DNA of 9,876 nucleotides from Bacteroidales bacterium (GTDB taxonomy: Bacteria; Bacteroidota; Bacteroidia; Bacteroidales; Dysgonomonadaceae), in contig JAAYTC010000150.1 in NCBI GenBank assembly GCA_012518155.1, forward strand, positions 1 through 9,876. Direction: 5' to 3'. The position numbers and the translations under genes were made by a program. Each line of letters opens with the position of its first letter. Positions within the stretch are counted from its first letter, which is position 1. Below, piece by piece: positions 1-9,876 of this stretch. The notes under the pieces were generated by a model. It had not been told where the DNA came from. It did no database searches and was given only the letters and a program-made list of their open reading frames with translations.

Positions 1-52
1 ATTGGCACATTGAGTCCATTAGCATTTTATCACATTGACAAATTAGCACATT
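1..52. repeat. Degenerate ATTRGCACATT-type repeat in the rpoB-rpoC spacer
   Basis: Three related units can be read: ATTGGCACATT (1-11), ATTAGCATTTT (18-28) and ATTAGCACATT (42-52), with a further CACATT at 31-36. The last unit ends six bases before the rpoC start codon, so the repeat forms most of the visible leader. Short CACATTAG-like repeats are, from memory, common in Bacteroidales intergenic DNA, but I cannot check that here. No Shine-Dalgarno sequence is present, which is normal for the phylum. Confidence 0.5.
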
Positions 53-58
53 AAAAAT

Positions 59-4345
<4,287 letters not shown>

Positions 4346-4394
4346 TTCCCTCACCATGTCTTAAGAAAAAGACACTCTGGAACATACACATAGT

Positions 4395-4428
4395 AAAACC
4401 CGCGCCGGAATTCCGGCCCGGGTTTTTT
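4395..4428 (+). terminator. Rho-independent terminator after rpoC
   Basis: AAAACCCG (4395-4402) pairs with CGGGTTTT (4419-4426). Inside it, after a C-C mismatch, is the perfect palindrome GCCGGAATTCCGGC (4404-4417). A run of six T (4423-4428) follows the stem. The A run on the other flank would also let it work on the minus strand. It begins 50 nt after the rpoC stop and should end the rpoB-rpoC transcript. Confidence 0.92.
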
Positions 4429-4632
4429 ATATTTTGCAACATAAGGACAATCTTCTGCAAATAGAAACACACCCGATTCAAATACCATATAAAGAAGCAT
4501 TTGGAGATGGGCAATATATCTACTCAGAAAATGTGTGGTGGGCCGGGGGTAGCAGGTAATCCGGCCAAAAAAATACCTTTCTCTTCAATTTAAATAAACT
4601 CTACATTAAATTAGACACTCAATGAAAGGATT

Positions 4633-4672
4633 GGTCAGGGCTAGGAGCGATTCCTCGCCCTGACCGCTTTTT
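4633..4672 (+). terminator. Second rho-independent terminator in the post-rpoC spacer
   Basis: GGTCAGGGC (4633-4641) pairs perfectly with GCCCTGACC (4657-4665). An inner AGGA/TCCT helix (4643-4646 with 4652-4655) extends the stem after one mismatch. GCTTTTT follows, with the T run at 4668-4672. It lies about 240 nt after the rpoC terminator with no gene between them. It is either a backup terminator or the 3' end of an unannotated short transcript. Confidence 0.8.
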
Positions 4673-4825
4673 CAGACAGGCTTCATATGGAATATCTTAG
4701 ATACCCAACTTGCCTGCAAGGCAACCACATTACTTTAATATATAAACATTTTTTCATATCTTGCAGAACATTACACGACCAAATGAAAACAGACACTCTT
4801 TAAATTTTTTTAAATCATATCCAAA

Positions 4826-6562
4826 ATGAAAAAGTTGGCATTCCTATTTACCTGCCTGATACCATTCGCCGCGGCGGCACAGATAAAGGTGATCGAGAAT
4901 CCCGATTACCGTATCAAGAACACGGGGTTAGAAACTATCTCCAAAATAGAACTGCACGATACCGTCACAAAAGTGCACATGCATATCTCCTTCCTCCCCG
5001 GGTGGTGGATAGAATACTATCCGACCGATTTTATTAAGCCGGTGAATAGCGACGACCGGCTCTTCTTAATTGGAATTGAGAACGAGGAGTTGAACAAACA
5101 GCTGTCCACTCCTTCCGGGGAGGCCGACTACGTGCTGCTTTTTCCTCCGCTGGATAAATCGGTCAAGGAGATTCACTACGGTGACATCAAAAACGGACAG
5201 GAAGTGATCGCTATCCACAACATATCGCTGGAGAACAGCTTCGATCCGGCACGGTACGAGAAGTCCCGGGAGATCCCTGCTTCCATCCAGAAGCGACTGG
5301 AAGAGGAAGTTAAAAAAACGGAGGGAAAAGAGACGGCCGATTTCGATTCGGACAATTTCTTTAGTACGGAACCGGCTCGCCTGGTCGGTTTTATCCGGGG
5401 ATACTCGAGCGACACCATCAAGGCCTTCACGATGTACCCTCGCGACCTGAGCGGGATGATCTCACCTCTTTCCATGAAACTCTATTCCGACGGATTTTTC
5501 GAAGCCGACATTCATATCGAGCACCCCAAAATGCTCTCTTTCTCCCTGTTAAAAGCGGGTGAAGCCAGCTTTTATATCGAACCGGGGCATGTCCTCGCGA
5601 TGATCTTGGACTGGGAGGATGTTTTGAAGGGCGACCGCTACCGAGACCGGCGGCACCTATTTACCCATACCGAGTTCGCAGGCTCCTTGGCGGAGGTGAA
5701 TCGGGATCTTTTGAAACGCGCCGTCTTTAAACCCAGTTGGTTCGAAATTGAACACAGGAAGAATAGTATGAGTCCGACCGAACACCGGATAGATATCGAA
5801 AATCGGATCAATAACAACTTAGAATCACTCCGGGAAATAGAGGCCGCTCACCCGCTTCATCCCAAAGCAAGAAGGCTGATCGAAAACGAAATTAAAGCGG
5901 ACGCGCTGTCCGAACTGCTTGATTTCGATATGAACTATCTACGAAGGGAACAGGAAAAAGGGGGGCCGCCCCTTTCGACCGATTACTACGGTCCGCTCCG
6001 CGTGCTCCCGGACGATAGGAGCCTGCTGGCGGTATTGTCGTCGGACCGATTGCTTTCGTCCTTGAACAACGCAAGCATCTTTTTCCGGCCGGGGAACGTA
6101 TATCGCCCCGAGTTCAAGCCGGACGAATCTTTTGGCGATTACCTCGCGGCCGAAGGGAAGGTCGTGTCGGAAGAGTTGACCAAGTTCCTTCCGCTAATCC
6201 AAGAAACATTGGAAGCGTCCGACGGCAGGGTAAGCGAAGAGGCGAAGAAAACTTTGAGGGAGAACAACGAGATCATTCAACAAGCGCTTCAAGAGCACAT
6301 CAACGAGTTTATGGCCTATCAAAGTAAATACACGGAGCAGGACCCGATCGGGAATTACACGATCAACCTGCAAAAAAGGAGCAAGTTATTAACCGACTCC
6401 TTGGGTATACACGGTATTTTGAAGGATGTTGCTTTGGTTCATAACCACCTTATGTTGCAAGACGCTTTTAAAGACCTTCCGTCTGACGATGTAAACTTCA
6501 TGACTGAAAGACTTATAGACCAATTAACCAACCCATACATGAAAAGGCGTGTCTCCGATTAA
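4826..6562 (+). CDS. Secreted protein resembling a TlpA-type thioredoxin protein that lacks its thioredoxin domain
   Basis: The 578-residue product starts with a clear signal peptide: Lys-Lys, a hydrophobic core at about 4-17, and predicted cleavage after the Ala run at about residue 18, before Gln19. The only cysteine visible in the signal region (C10) is too early for a lipobox, so a periplasmic protein is more likely than a lipoprotein. Residues 20-130 (VIENPDYR, then PGWWI at 58-62) resemble the N-terminus of large Bacteroidota proteins annotated as TlpA-family disulfide reductases. The FYIEPGHVLAMILD segment near 250-262 matches their middle domain, and the remainder is helical and charged. 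In those relatives, a thioredoxin domain with a WCxPC motif follows a segment like LTNPYMKRRV. Here the stop comes directly after it, and only 65 nt separate it from the ppk1 end. I see no CxxC motif. It may be a redox-inactive paralogue or a 3'-truncated gene. The family assignment is from recall. Confidence 0.7.
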   Translation: MKKLAFLFTCLIPFAAAAQIKVIENPDYRIKNTGLETISKIELHDTVTKVHMHISFLPGWWIEYYPTDFIKPVNSDDRLFLIGIENEELNKQLSTPSGEADYVLLFPPLDKSVKEIHYGDIKNGQEVIAIHNISLENSFDPARYEKSREIPASIQKRLEEEVKKTEGKETADFDSDNFFSTEPARLVGFIRGYSSDTIKAFTMYPRDLSGMISPLSMKLYSDGFFEADIHIEHPKMLSFSLLKAGEASFYIEPGHVLAMILDWEDVLKGDRYRDRRHLFTHTEFAGSLAEVNRDLLKRAVFKPSWFEIEHRKNSMSPTEHRIDIENRINNNLESLREIEAAHPLHPKARRLIENEIKADALSELLDFDMNYLRREQEKGGPPLSTDYYGPLRVLPDDRSLLAVLSSDRLLSSLNNASIFFRPGNVYRPEFKPDESFGDYLAAEGKVVSEELTKFLPLIQETLEASDGRVSEEAKKTLRENNEIIQQALQEHINEFMAYQSKYTEQDPIGNYTINLQKRSKLLTDSLGIHGILKDVALVHNHLMLQDAFKDLPSDDVNFMTERLIDQLTNPYMKRRVSD

Positions 6563-6608
6563 AATTGGCACGATCATGACAAACAATCCGTGATCAATTA
6601 TTTATTTT
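6563..6608. terminator. Possible weak bidirectional terminator between convergent genes
   Basis: GATCA (6572-6576) pairs with TGATC (6591-6595), and flanking AATT (6563-6566) can pair with AATT (6596-6599) across a five-base bulge. An AT-rich tail with TTTATTTT follows at 6601-6608. The position between two convergent stop codons fits a shared terminator, but the stem is short and AT-rich. Confidence 0.3.
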
Positions 6609-6627
6609 AAGAAATCAATGAAGCGCA

Positions 6628-8730
6628 CTACTGGCCGGTCGACTTTTTCAAGTAGTTGTAGGTAGCCTCTTGGGCGCGTATCGCCGGTGCGTTGTCTGGT
6701 TTTTGATCGCGTTTGAACACGTTCTGCAGTTTCTCATCCAGCCATACCGCGCTCTGGTTATCGGCCAGCTGAATCTTAAGGATATCGATGATCTGCCGCT
6801 TAAGGTACTCGGTATAGATGGGAAAAGCCACTTCGATACGTCGATGGAGGTTACGTTGCATCCAGTCGGCCGAGGCCAGGTAAACGTTTTCCACGCCCTC
6901 GTTAAAGAAATACCACACCCTCGAATGCTCCAGGTAAACATCCACGATACGAGTCACCGTTATGTTCTTACTGAAAGGTTGTCCAGGTATCAAGCAACAG
7001 ATGCCCCGGATAATCAAGTCGATCTTCACTCCCGCCTCACTCGCACGGTAGAGGGAACGAATCACCCCCTTATCTTCCAAGCTATTCATCTTTAAAATGA
7101 TATACCCGATTCCGCCATTTTTCACGTGTTCAATCTCTCGATCGATCATCGCGTCGATCGCGGGAAGCATGTTAAATTGCGTGACCAGCAAATGTTGAAA
7201 CTCATGCATGTAAGGCTTCCCCTCCAATACACGGAACACCTCGTCGATATCTTTGATAAACGCCTTATTGGATGTTAGCAACCCCTTATCGGAGTATATC
7301 CTGGCCGTTTTTTCGTTGAAATTGCCGGTACCCAAGTAAGCGTACCCTTTCAACGGATCGTCGGGATCGTTGCTTCGTTTGCGCACGTAAGCCAGCTTGG
7401 CATGCACCTTCAACCCGGGCAGGCTATAAATAATTTTCACACCCGCCTGCTGCATCAGTTCCGAGGTAAGCCAATTATTTACCTCATCGAACCTCGCTTT
7501 CAATTCCACGAAAACGGTCACCTTTTTGCCGTTCTTGGCCGCGCTGATAAGGCTGTTTATCACGGCGGAATTTTCGGCCACGCGGTACTGGGTTACCTTT
7601 ATCTCCACTACCTTGGGATCAAAAGCGGCCTGCAACAAGAAGCGCAACAGGTAGTCGAACGACTGGTAGGGGAAGTGAAGGAGCACATCCTGTTTACGTA
7701 ACACCCGCAGGATGGAGTTGTTCGTTTCCAGCTCCGGCACACGAAGAGGTTGCGGCAGCTTCTGCTTGAGAGAATCTCCCACCGGGTTAGGCAGATCGGC
7801 CAAATCGGCCAAGTTCAAATACTTGCCCGAGGGCAACAGCTCCTCCTCTTCAATCTCGTAAGCCTCTTGCAGGTACTCAAGGAAGTAATCGGGCATCTCC
7901 TTATCGTATTGAAAGCGGGTAACAGCACCAATCTTCCGTTTGCGTACCTTGCGCAGAATCTTCTCAGCGATATCTTTTTGATCTTCCTCTTCGAGGGAAA
8001 AATCAGCATCCCTCGATATCTTGATACTGAAACAATCCACGATATCGTAACCGGGGAACACGCTCTTCATGTTCGCCTTGATCACATCATCAATAAACAT
8101 TATATAATGGTTCCCTTCCTGCGGGGGCAACTCTATAAAACGGGGTATTTTCGTGAAAGGAATTTTCATCAACGCGTAGGTAAATTCTTTGGGATCCGGT
8201 TGCCTCTCCTCCTCCGTCTCTTTCTTTTTTTTCTTTTTCCTCAGGCTGATGGTTTGGTAGATGCGGCCATCCTGAATAAAGGAATGGATATCATCCTTTT
8301 GGATAATCATCGGTTGCAGGTAAGGAAACACCTCCTCGTTGAAATATTTCTCCACGTATGCTCGGTGAAATGGCTCCACCTCGTGCGTCTGGTAGAGCAC
8401 GATGCTGTTCTTCTTCAACTCCGGCAGGATCATATCGTTGAAAATCGCGTGGTACTCCTTCTCCTGCACGGTCACCTCTCTGTTTATCTGGCTGATGGTC
8501 TTCAACGCCTCCTCCATCGATTCGTCCCGATTGATACTTTCCAGAAGCGAACTGTGATATCCCGAAACACGTATCTTGTAAAACTCTTCGAGGTTAGAGG
8601 AGTAGATAGAGAGAAACTTGATACGCTCGTACACGGGCAAGCGAGGATCTTTGGCCTCCAACAGCACCCGGTAATTGAACGATAGCCAACTGATGTCGCG
8701 CTTGAAAAACTTGTAAATGGAGTGATTCAT
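6628..8730 (-). CDS. ppk1: Polyphosphate kinase 1
   Basis: The 700-residue protein reversibly transfers the ATP gamma-phosphate to inorganic polyphosphate through a phosphohistidine intermediate. The N-terminus (FFKRDISWLSFNYRVL) is typical of the family. The order N domain, head domain (to about 310), then two phospholipase-D-like C domains can be followed. Key residues are visible: H443 in GLKVHAK is the autophosphorylated histidine (E. coli H435) and H602 in YLEHSRVWYF matches H592. R383 (TQYRVA) and R413 (LKARFDE) match R375 and R405, with the same 30-residue spacing as in E. coli. The length is normal. An odd feature is a lysine run at about 165-171 in the head domain, encoded by T-rich plus-strand DNA at 8225-8238. 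The gene is convergent with the 578-aa gene. I found no full consensus promoter upstream on the minus strand. It is not in an operon with ppx within this window. Confidence 0.97.
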   Translation of the reverse strand: MNHSIYKFFKRDISWLSFNYRVLLEAKDPRLPVYERIKFLSIYSSNLEEFYKIRVSGYHSSLLESINRDESMEEALKTISQINREVTVQEKEYHAIFNDMILPELKKNSIVLYQTHEVEPFHRAYVEKYFNEEVFPYLQPMIIQKDDIHSFIQDGRIYQTISLRKKKKKKETEEERQPDPKEFTYALMKIPFTKIPRFIELPPQEGNHYIMFIDDVIKANMKSVFPGYDIVDCFSIKISRDADFSLEEEDQKDIAEKILRKVRKRKIGAVTRFQYDKEMPDYFLEYLQEAYEIEEEELLPSGKYLNLADLADLPNPVGDSLKQKLPQPLRVPELETNNSILRVLRKQDVLLHFPYQSFDYLLRFLLQAAFDPKVVEIKVTQYRVAENSAVINSLISAAKNGKKVTVFVELKARFDEVNNWLTSELMQQAGVKIIYSLPGLKVHAKLAYVRKRSNDPDDPLKGYAYLGTGNFNEKTARIYSDKGLLTSNKAFIKDIDEVFRVLEGKPYMHEFQHLLVTQFNMLPAIDAMIDREIEHVKNGGIGYIILKMNSLEDKGVIRSLYRASEAGVKIDLIIRGICCLIPGQPFSKNITVTRIVDVYLEHSRVWYFFNEGVENVYLASADWMQRNLHRRIEVAFPIYTEYLKRQIIDILKIQLADNQSAVWLDEKLQNVFKRDQKPDNAPAIRAQEATYNYLKKSTGQ

Positions 8731-8810
8731 ACTGTATGCTTAAACGAGATGGATAAATGCTATGTTTTACACTGTAATCAACGGTTTCCGGCCTTCATTG
8801 GTTTAAACAA

Positions 8811-8841
8811 TTTGAATTACGCGATAAAAATAATAACTTTG
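8811..8841 (+). promoter_or_regulatory. Bacteroidota-consensus promoter (-33 TTTG, -7 TAACTTTG) for the candidate RNA
   Basis: TTTG (8811-8814) is followed by 19 nt and then TAACTTTG (8834-8841), which matches the Bacteroidota housekeeping consensus TTTG / TAnnTTTG at every specified base with normal spacing. The expected transcription start is about four nt beyond the box, near G8845. That is the first base of the long RNA-like structure that follows. It is the only perfect match I found in the window's intergenic regions. Confidence 0.8.
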
Positions 8842-8931
8842 ATCGAATAAAAAAAGGAGTTTGTGTCTTTGGACAGATTCGGGTTGTTATATTCCCTTTA
8901 TTCAAGTTTTGCATGCACTACAACTACAGCT

Positions 8932-9123
8932 CAATTTCACTGAAGTTAGATTATTTCTACGCTCAACATAGCTAAAACAAGTTTTATCTCTGTGTTCACT
9001 TATCGAAATAATTCGGCTGACAATATTTTATGACCCGTTACAGATTCACTAAAGTTAGACTTTTCCTCGCCATGACATAGTTCAAGCAAGCTTGGCTCTG
9101 TTTATTTGGCTTAACGGAAAAGA
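8932..9123 (+). repeat. Two diverged copies of an RNA domain, period 109 nt
   Basis: Copy A begins CAATTTCACTGAAGTTAGA (8932-8950) and copy B begins CAGATTCACTAAAGTTAGA (9041-9059), 16 of 19 identical. Each starts directly after the 5' strand of a helix (P2 ends at 8931, P5 at 9040). Each then has ACATAG at the same offset (8966 and 9075), a hairpin with loop CAAG (8978-8981 and 9087-9090), and CTCTGT (8988-8993 and 9096-9101). The copies diverge mainly at paired positions, where both strands change together. Confidence 0.85.
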
Positions 9124-9183
9124 TTCATAGGTTATCTGATAAATAACTTGCTACGCTTCGAACAGCTTATCAGATCGCACCTA

Positions 9184-9215
9184 TTTCATCTAACGGGTAC
9201 CCCATAAAATATTTG
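9184..9215 (+). promoter_or_regulatory. Weak promoter candidate for the phosphoesterase gene
   Basis: TTTC (9184-9187), 20 nt, then AATATTTG (9208-9215) differs from the TTTG / TAnnTTTG consensus by one base in each box. It would start transcription near 9219, about 80 nt before the start codon. It overlaps the 3' half of the candidate RNA, so the bases may be conserved for folding instead. Confidence 0.25.
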
Positions 9216-9229
9216 TAGGCCTCATTCTT

Positions 9230-9278
9230 AGCTGTAGTTGTAGTTGTTGAGCATGCGATACTTAAATCCTTTTTATTC
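9230..9278 (+). terminator. Possible 3' end of the candidate RNA
   Basis: The 3' strands of the long P2 helix (9230-9256) and of P1 (9264-9278) end in CCTTTTTATTC, with a T run at 9270-9274. It is not a classic local hairpin plus U tract, because the pairing partners are more than 300 nt upstream. Termination or processing here is therefore uncertain. Read-through into the gene at 9299 is possible. Confidence 0.4.
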
Positions 9279-9298
9279 TGCAAGAAATCACGACAAAG

Positions 9299-9787
9299 AT
9301 GAAAAAAATAGGACTACTGTCCGATACCCACGGCCACTGGGACGATAAATACGAGACTTATTTCGACACGTGCGACGAAGTATGGCACGCGGGAGATATC
9401 GGCTCCCTCGAACTGGCTGCCCGTTTCGAAAAGATGAAGCCTTTCCGGGCAGTCCATGGCAATATCGACGATGGCCCCACCCGCGTTGCTTACCCTGCCA
9501 CTCTCCGTTTCACACTCGAGGGAGTGGATGTATTGATCACACATATTGGAGGCTACCCGGGACGCTACGATCCTTCCATACGCGCCCGGCTTGCGGCGAA
9601 CCCTCCGAAACTCTTTATCGCCGGGCACTCTCATATTTTAAAGGTGATGTACGACAAAAAACTGGAATGCCTCCATATGAACCCCGGTGCCGCGGGTAAA
9701 TATGGCTTCCATAAGGTACGTACCCTCTTGCGCTTTGTCCTGGACAATGGAAATATTAGAGACCTTGAGGTAATCGAAATCAAATAG
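9299..9787 (+). CDS. Metallophosphoesterase of the YfcE/MJ0936 family
   Basis: This 162-residue protein is a compact two-metal phosphodiesterase/phosphatase of the calcineurin-like superfamily. All signature motifs are present: D9-x-H11 (LLSDTHGH), G32-D33 (WHAGDIG), G54-N55 (VHGNID), H82 (ITHIGG) and G109-H110-S-H112 (AGHSH). These supply the ligands for a dinuclear metal site. The ending HMNPGAAG followed by a basic strand is also typical, and the length is normal for the family. There is no signal peptide, so it is cytoplasmic. The start is the first ATG, giving the family N-terminus MKKIGLLSDTHG, and there is no Shine-Dalgarno sequence. The physiological substrate cannot be read from the sequence; relatives act on phosphodiester model substrates or cyclic nucleotides. 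It begins 20 nt after the candidate RNA, so it may share that transcript. Confidence 0.95.
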   Translation: MKKIGLLSDTHGHWDDKYETYFDTCDEVWHAGDIGSLELAARFEKMKPFRAVHGNIDDGPTRVAYPATLRFTLEGVDVLITHIGGYPGRYDPSIRARLAANPPKLFIAGHSHILKVMYDKKLECLHMNPGAAGKYGFHKVRTLLRFVLDNGNIRDLEVIEIK

Positions 9788-9815
9788 AAGCAAATCACCG
9801 GTAGAAAAAGTAACT

Positions 9816-9840
9816 GGGGGACAAATAAAATTGTCCCTCC
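9816..9840. terminator. Hairpin downstream of the phosphoesterase gene
   Basis: GGGACAA (9818-9824) pairs with TTGTCCC (9831-9837) around a six-base ATAAAA loop. GG (9816-9817) and CC (9839-9840) extend it past a bulged T. The plus-strand side is followed only by TT. The minus-strand side is followed by an interrupted T run (complement of 9805-9813), so it may serve a convergent gene beyond the window as well. Confidence 0.5.
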
Positions 9841-9876
9841 TTAAAACAGCTTTGGAAAAAGAGCCAATAAAACTCC

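Larger units (their letters stand above)
4370..4798 (+). repeat. Octamer AGACACTC present three times in the spacer
   Basis: Identical copies lie at 4370-4377, 4613-4620 and 4791-4798, all on the plus strand. Two of them continue with T (AGACACTCT). One follows the rpoC stop, one immediately precedes the second terminator hairpin, and one lies 28 nt before the start codon at 4826. Three copies of one octamer in under 450 nt is more than expected by chance, but the role is unknown. Confidence 0.4.
4346..4825. other. 480-nt gene-free spacer between rpoC and the 578-aa protein
   Basis: No credible gene was found on either strand. The stretch holds the rpoC terminator, a 6-bp hairpin GGCCGG/CCGGCC (4541-4546 with 4561-4566), a second terminator (4633-4672) and three copies of AGACACTC. 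It is clearly more AT-rich than the flanking genes. I found no full match to the Bacteroidota promoter consensus. The best candidate for the downstream gene is TTTA (4734-4737), 19 nt, TATCTTGC (4757-4764), which has two mismatches in the -7 box and is weak. In Bacteroides, rpoC is usually followed by a small DUF3467 gene (recalled from memory). None is here. Confidence 0.7.
8845..9278 (+). ncRNA. Candidate structured noncoding RNA of about 435 nt with a duplicated domain
   Basis: The stretch has no credible gene but folds extensively. P1 closes the ends: GAAT plus A5, GGA and TTT in 8845-8862 pair with 9264-9278. P2 is GCATGC (8911-8916 with 9251-9256) plus 15 perfect pairs (8917-8931 with 9230-9244). 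P5 is ATATTTTATG (9023-9032 with 9203-9212) plus CCCGTTA (9034-9040 with 9191-9197). P8 is ATAGGT (9127-9132 with 9179-9184) plus ATCTGATAA (9134-9142 with 9167-9175). Two similar arms branch inside. Arm A pairs 8950-8957 with 9005-9012 and 8966-8971 with 8988-8993. Arm B pairs 9060-9066 with 9116-9122, 9069-9072 with 9107-9110 and 9075-9080 with 9096-9101. Both arms end in a CAAG loop. The promoter is directly upstream and an oligo-T closes the 3' end. I recognise no RNase P, tmRNA, 6S or riboswitch signature. A long 5' leader of the next gene is the main alternative. Confidence 0.75.

Noticed and set aside
4541..4566. GGCCGG/CCGGCC hairpin as a third terminator
   Set aside because: It is followed by an A run, not a T run, on the plus strand, and on the minus strand the T run precedes the stem instead of following it.
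8221..8240. Homopolymer tract in ppk1 as a phase-variable frameshift site
   Set aside because: The longest run is eight T, the frame is intact, and a lysine-rich loop in the head domain explains it.
7750..8685. 311-codon open frame antisense to ppk1
   Set aside because: It is a reading-frame shadow: leucine- and histidine-rich low-grade sequence with no recognisable motif, fully covered by a ppk1 frame that carries every catalytic residue.
9030..9080. 16-codon open frame in the candidate RNA (starts MTRYRF)
   Set aside because: It runs through helix strands and the repeated junction motif, lacks a start context, and the equivalent stretch in the other copy is not open. RNA structure explains the sequence better.
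8932..9123. CRISPR array
   Set aside because: There are only two units, the spacers are not unique sequences between identical repeats, and no cas genes are in the window.
8845..9278. Miniature transposable element (MITE) or insertion remnant, because of the long inverted ends
   Set aside because: No target-site duplication is seen (GATC on one side, TGCA on the other), there is no transposase, and the interior shows compensatory changes and a promoter suited to an RNA gene. Multiple genomic copies would reopen this.
8845..9278. RNase P RNA, tmRNA, 6S RNA or group II intron
   Set aside because: The RNase P core (GAGGAAAGTCC-like), a tRNA-like 3' end with CCA, the single long 6S hairpin and an intron domain V are all absent.

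Overview
The window comes from the chromosome of a member of the Bacteroidota, most likely order Bacteroidales (a Dysgonomonadaceae/Porphyromonadaceae-type genome is my best guess). The evidence is the sequence of the RNA polymerase beta' subunit, AT-rich leaders without Shine-Dalgarno sequences, a Bacteroidota-type promoter (TTTG, 19 nt, TAACTTTG), and a secreted protein whose relatives I know only from this phylum. Protein assignments come from motif recognition, not from a search.

Layout: (1) 1-58 is the end of the rpoB-rpoC spacer, with a degenerate short repeat. (2) 59-4345 (+) is a complete rpoC. (3) 4346-4825 is a 480-nt gene-free stretch with two strong rho-independent terminators and three copies of the octamer AGACACTC. 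(4) 4826-6562 (+) is a signal-peptide protein that looks like the N-terminal part of a TlpA-type thioredoxin protein without the thioredoxin domain. (5) 6628-8730 (-) is a complete polyphosphate kinase, ppk1, convergent with the previous gene. (6) 8731-9298 is a 568-nt gene-free stretch. It holds a consensus promoter and, directly after it, about 435 nt that fold into a closed, multibranched RNA with an internally duplicated domain. (7) 9299-9787 (+) is a small YfcE/MJ0936-type metallophosphoesterase. (8) 9788-9876 holds a hairpin and no gene.

The genes do not form one pathway. rpoC is core transcription, ppk1 is polyphosphate and stress metabolism, and the phosphoesterase is a general hydrolase of unknown substrate. 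The most interesting item is the candidate structured noncoding RNA at about 8845-9278. Its 5' end falls where the promoter predicts the start, and its two ends pair with each other. Its interior holds two copies of one domain: a near-identical 19-nt junction strand followed by a stem-loop, at the same offset from the preceding helix. Paired positions in the two copies differ in a compensatory way. I could not match it to RNase P RNA, tmRNA, 6S RNA or any riboswitch that I know.
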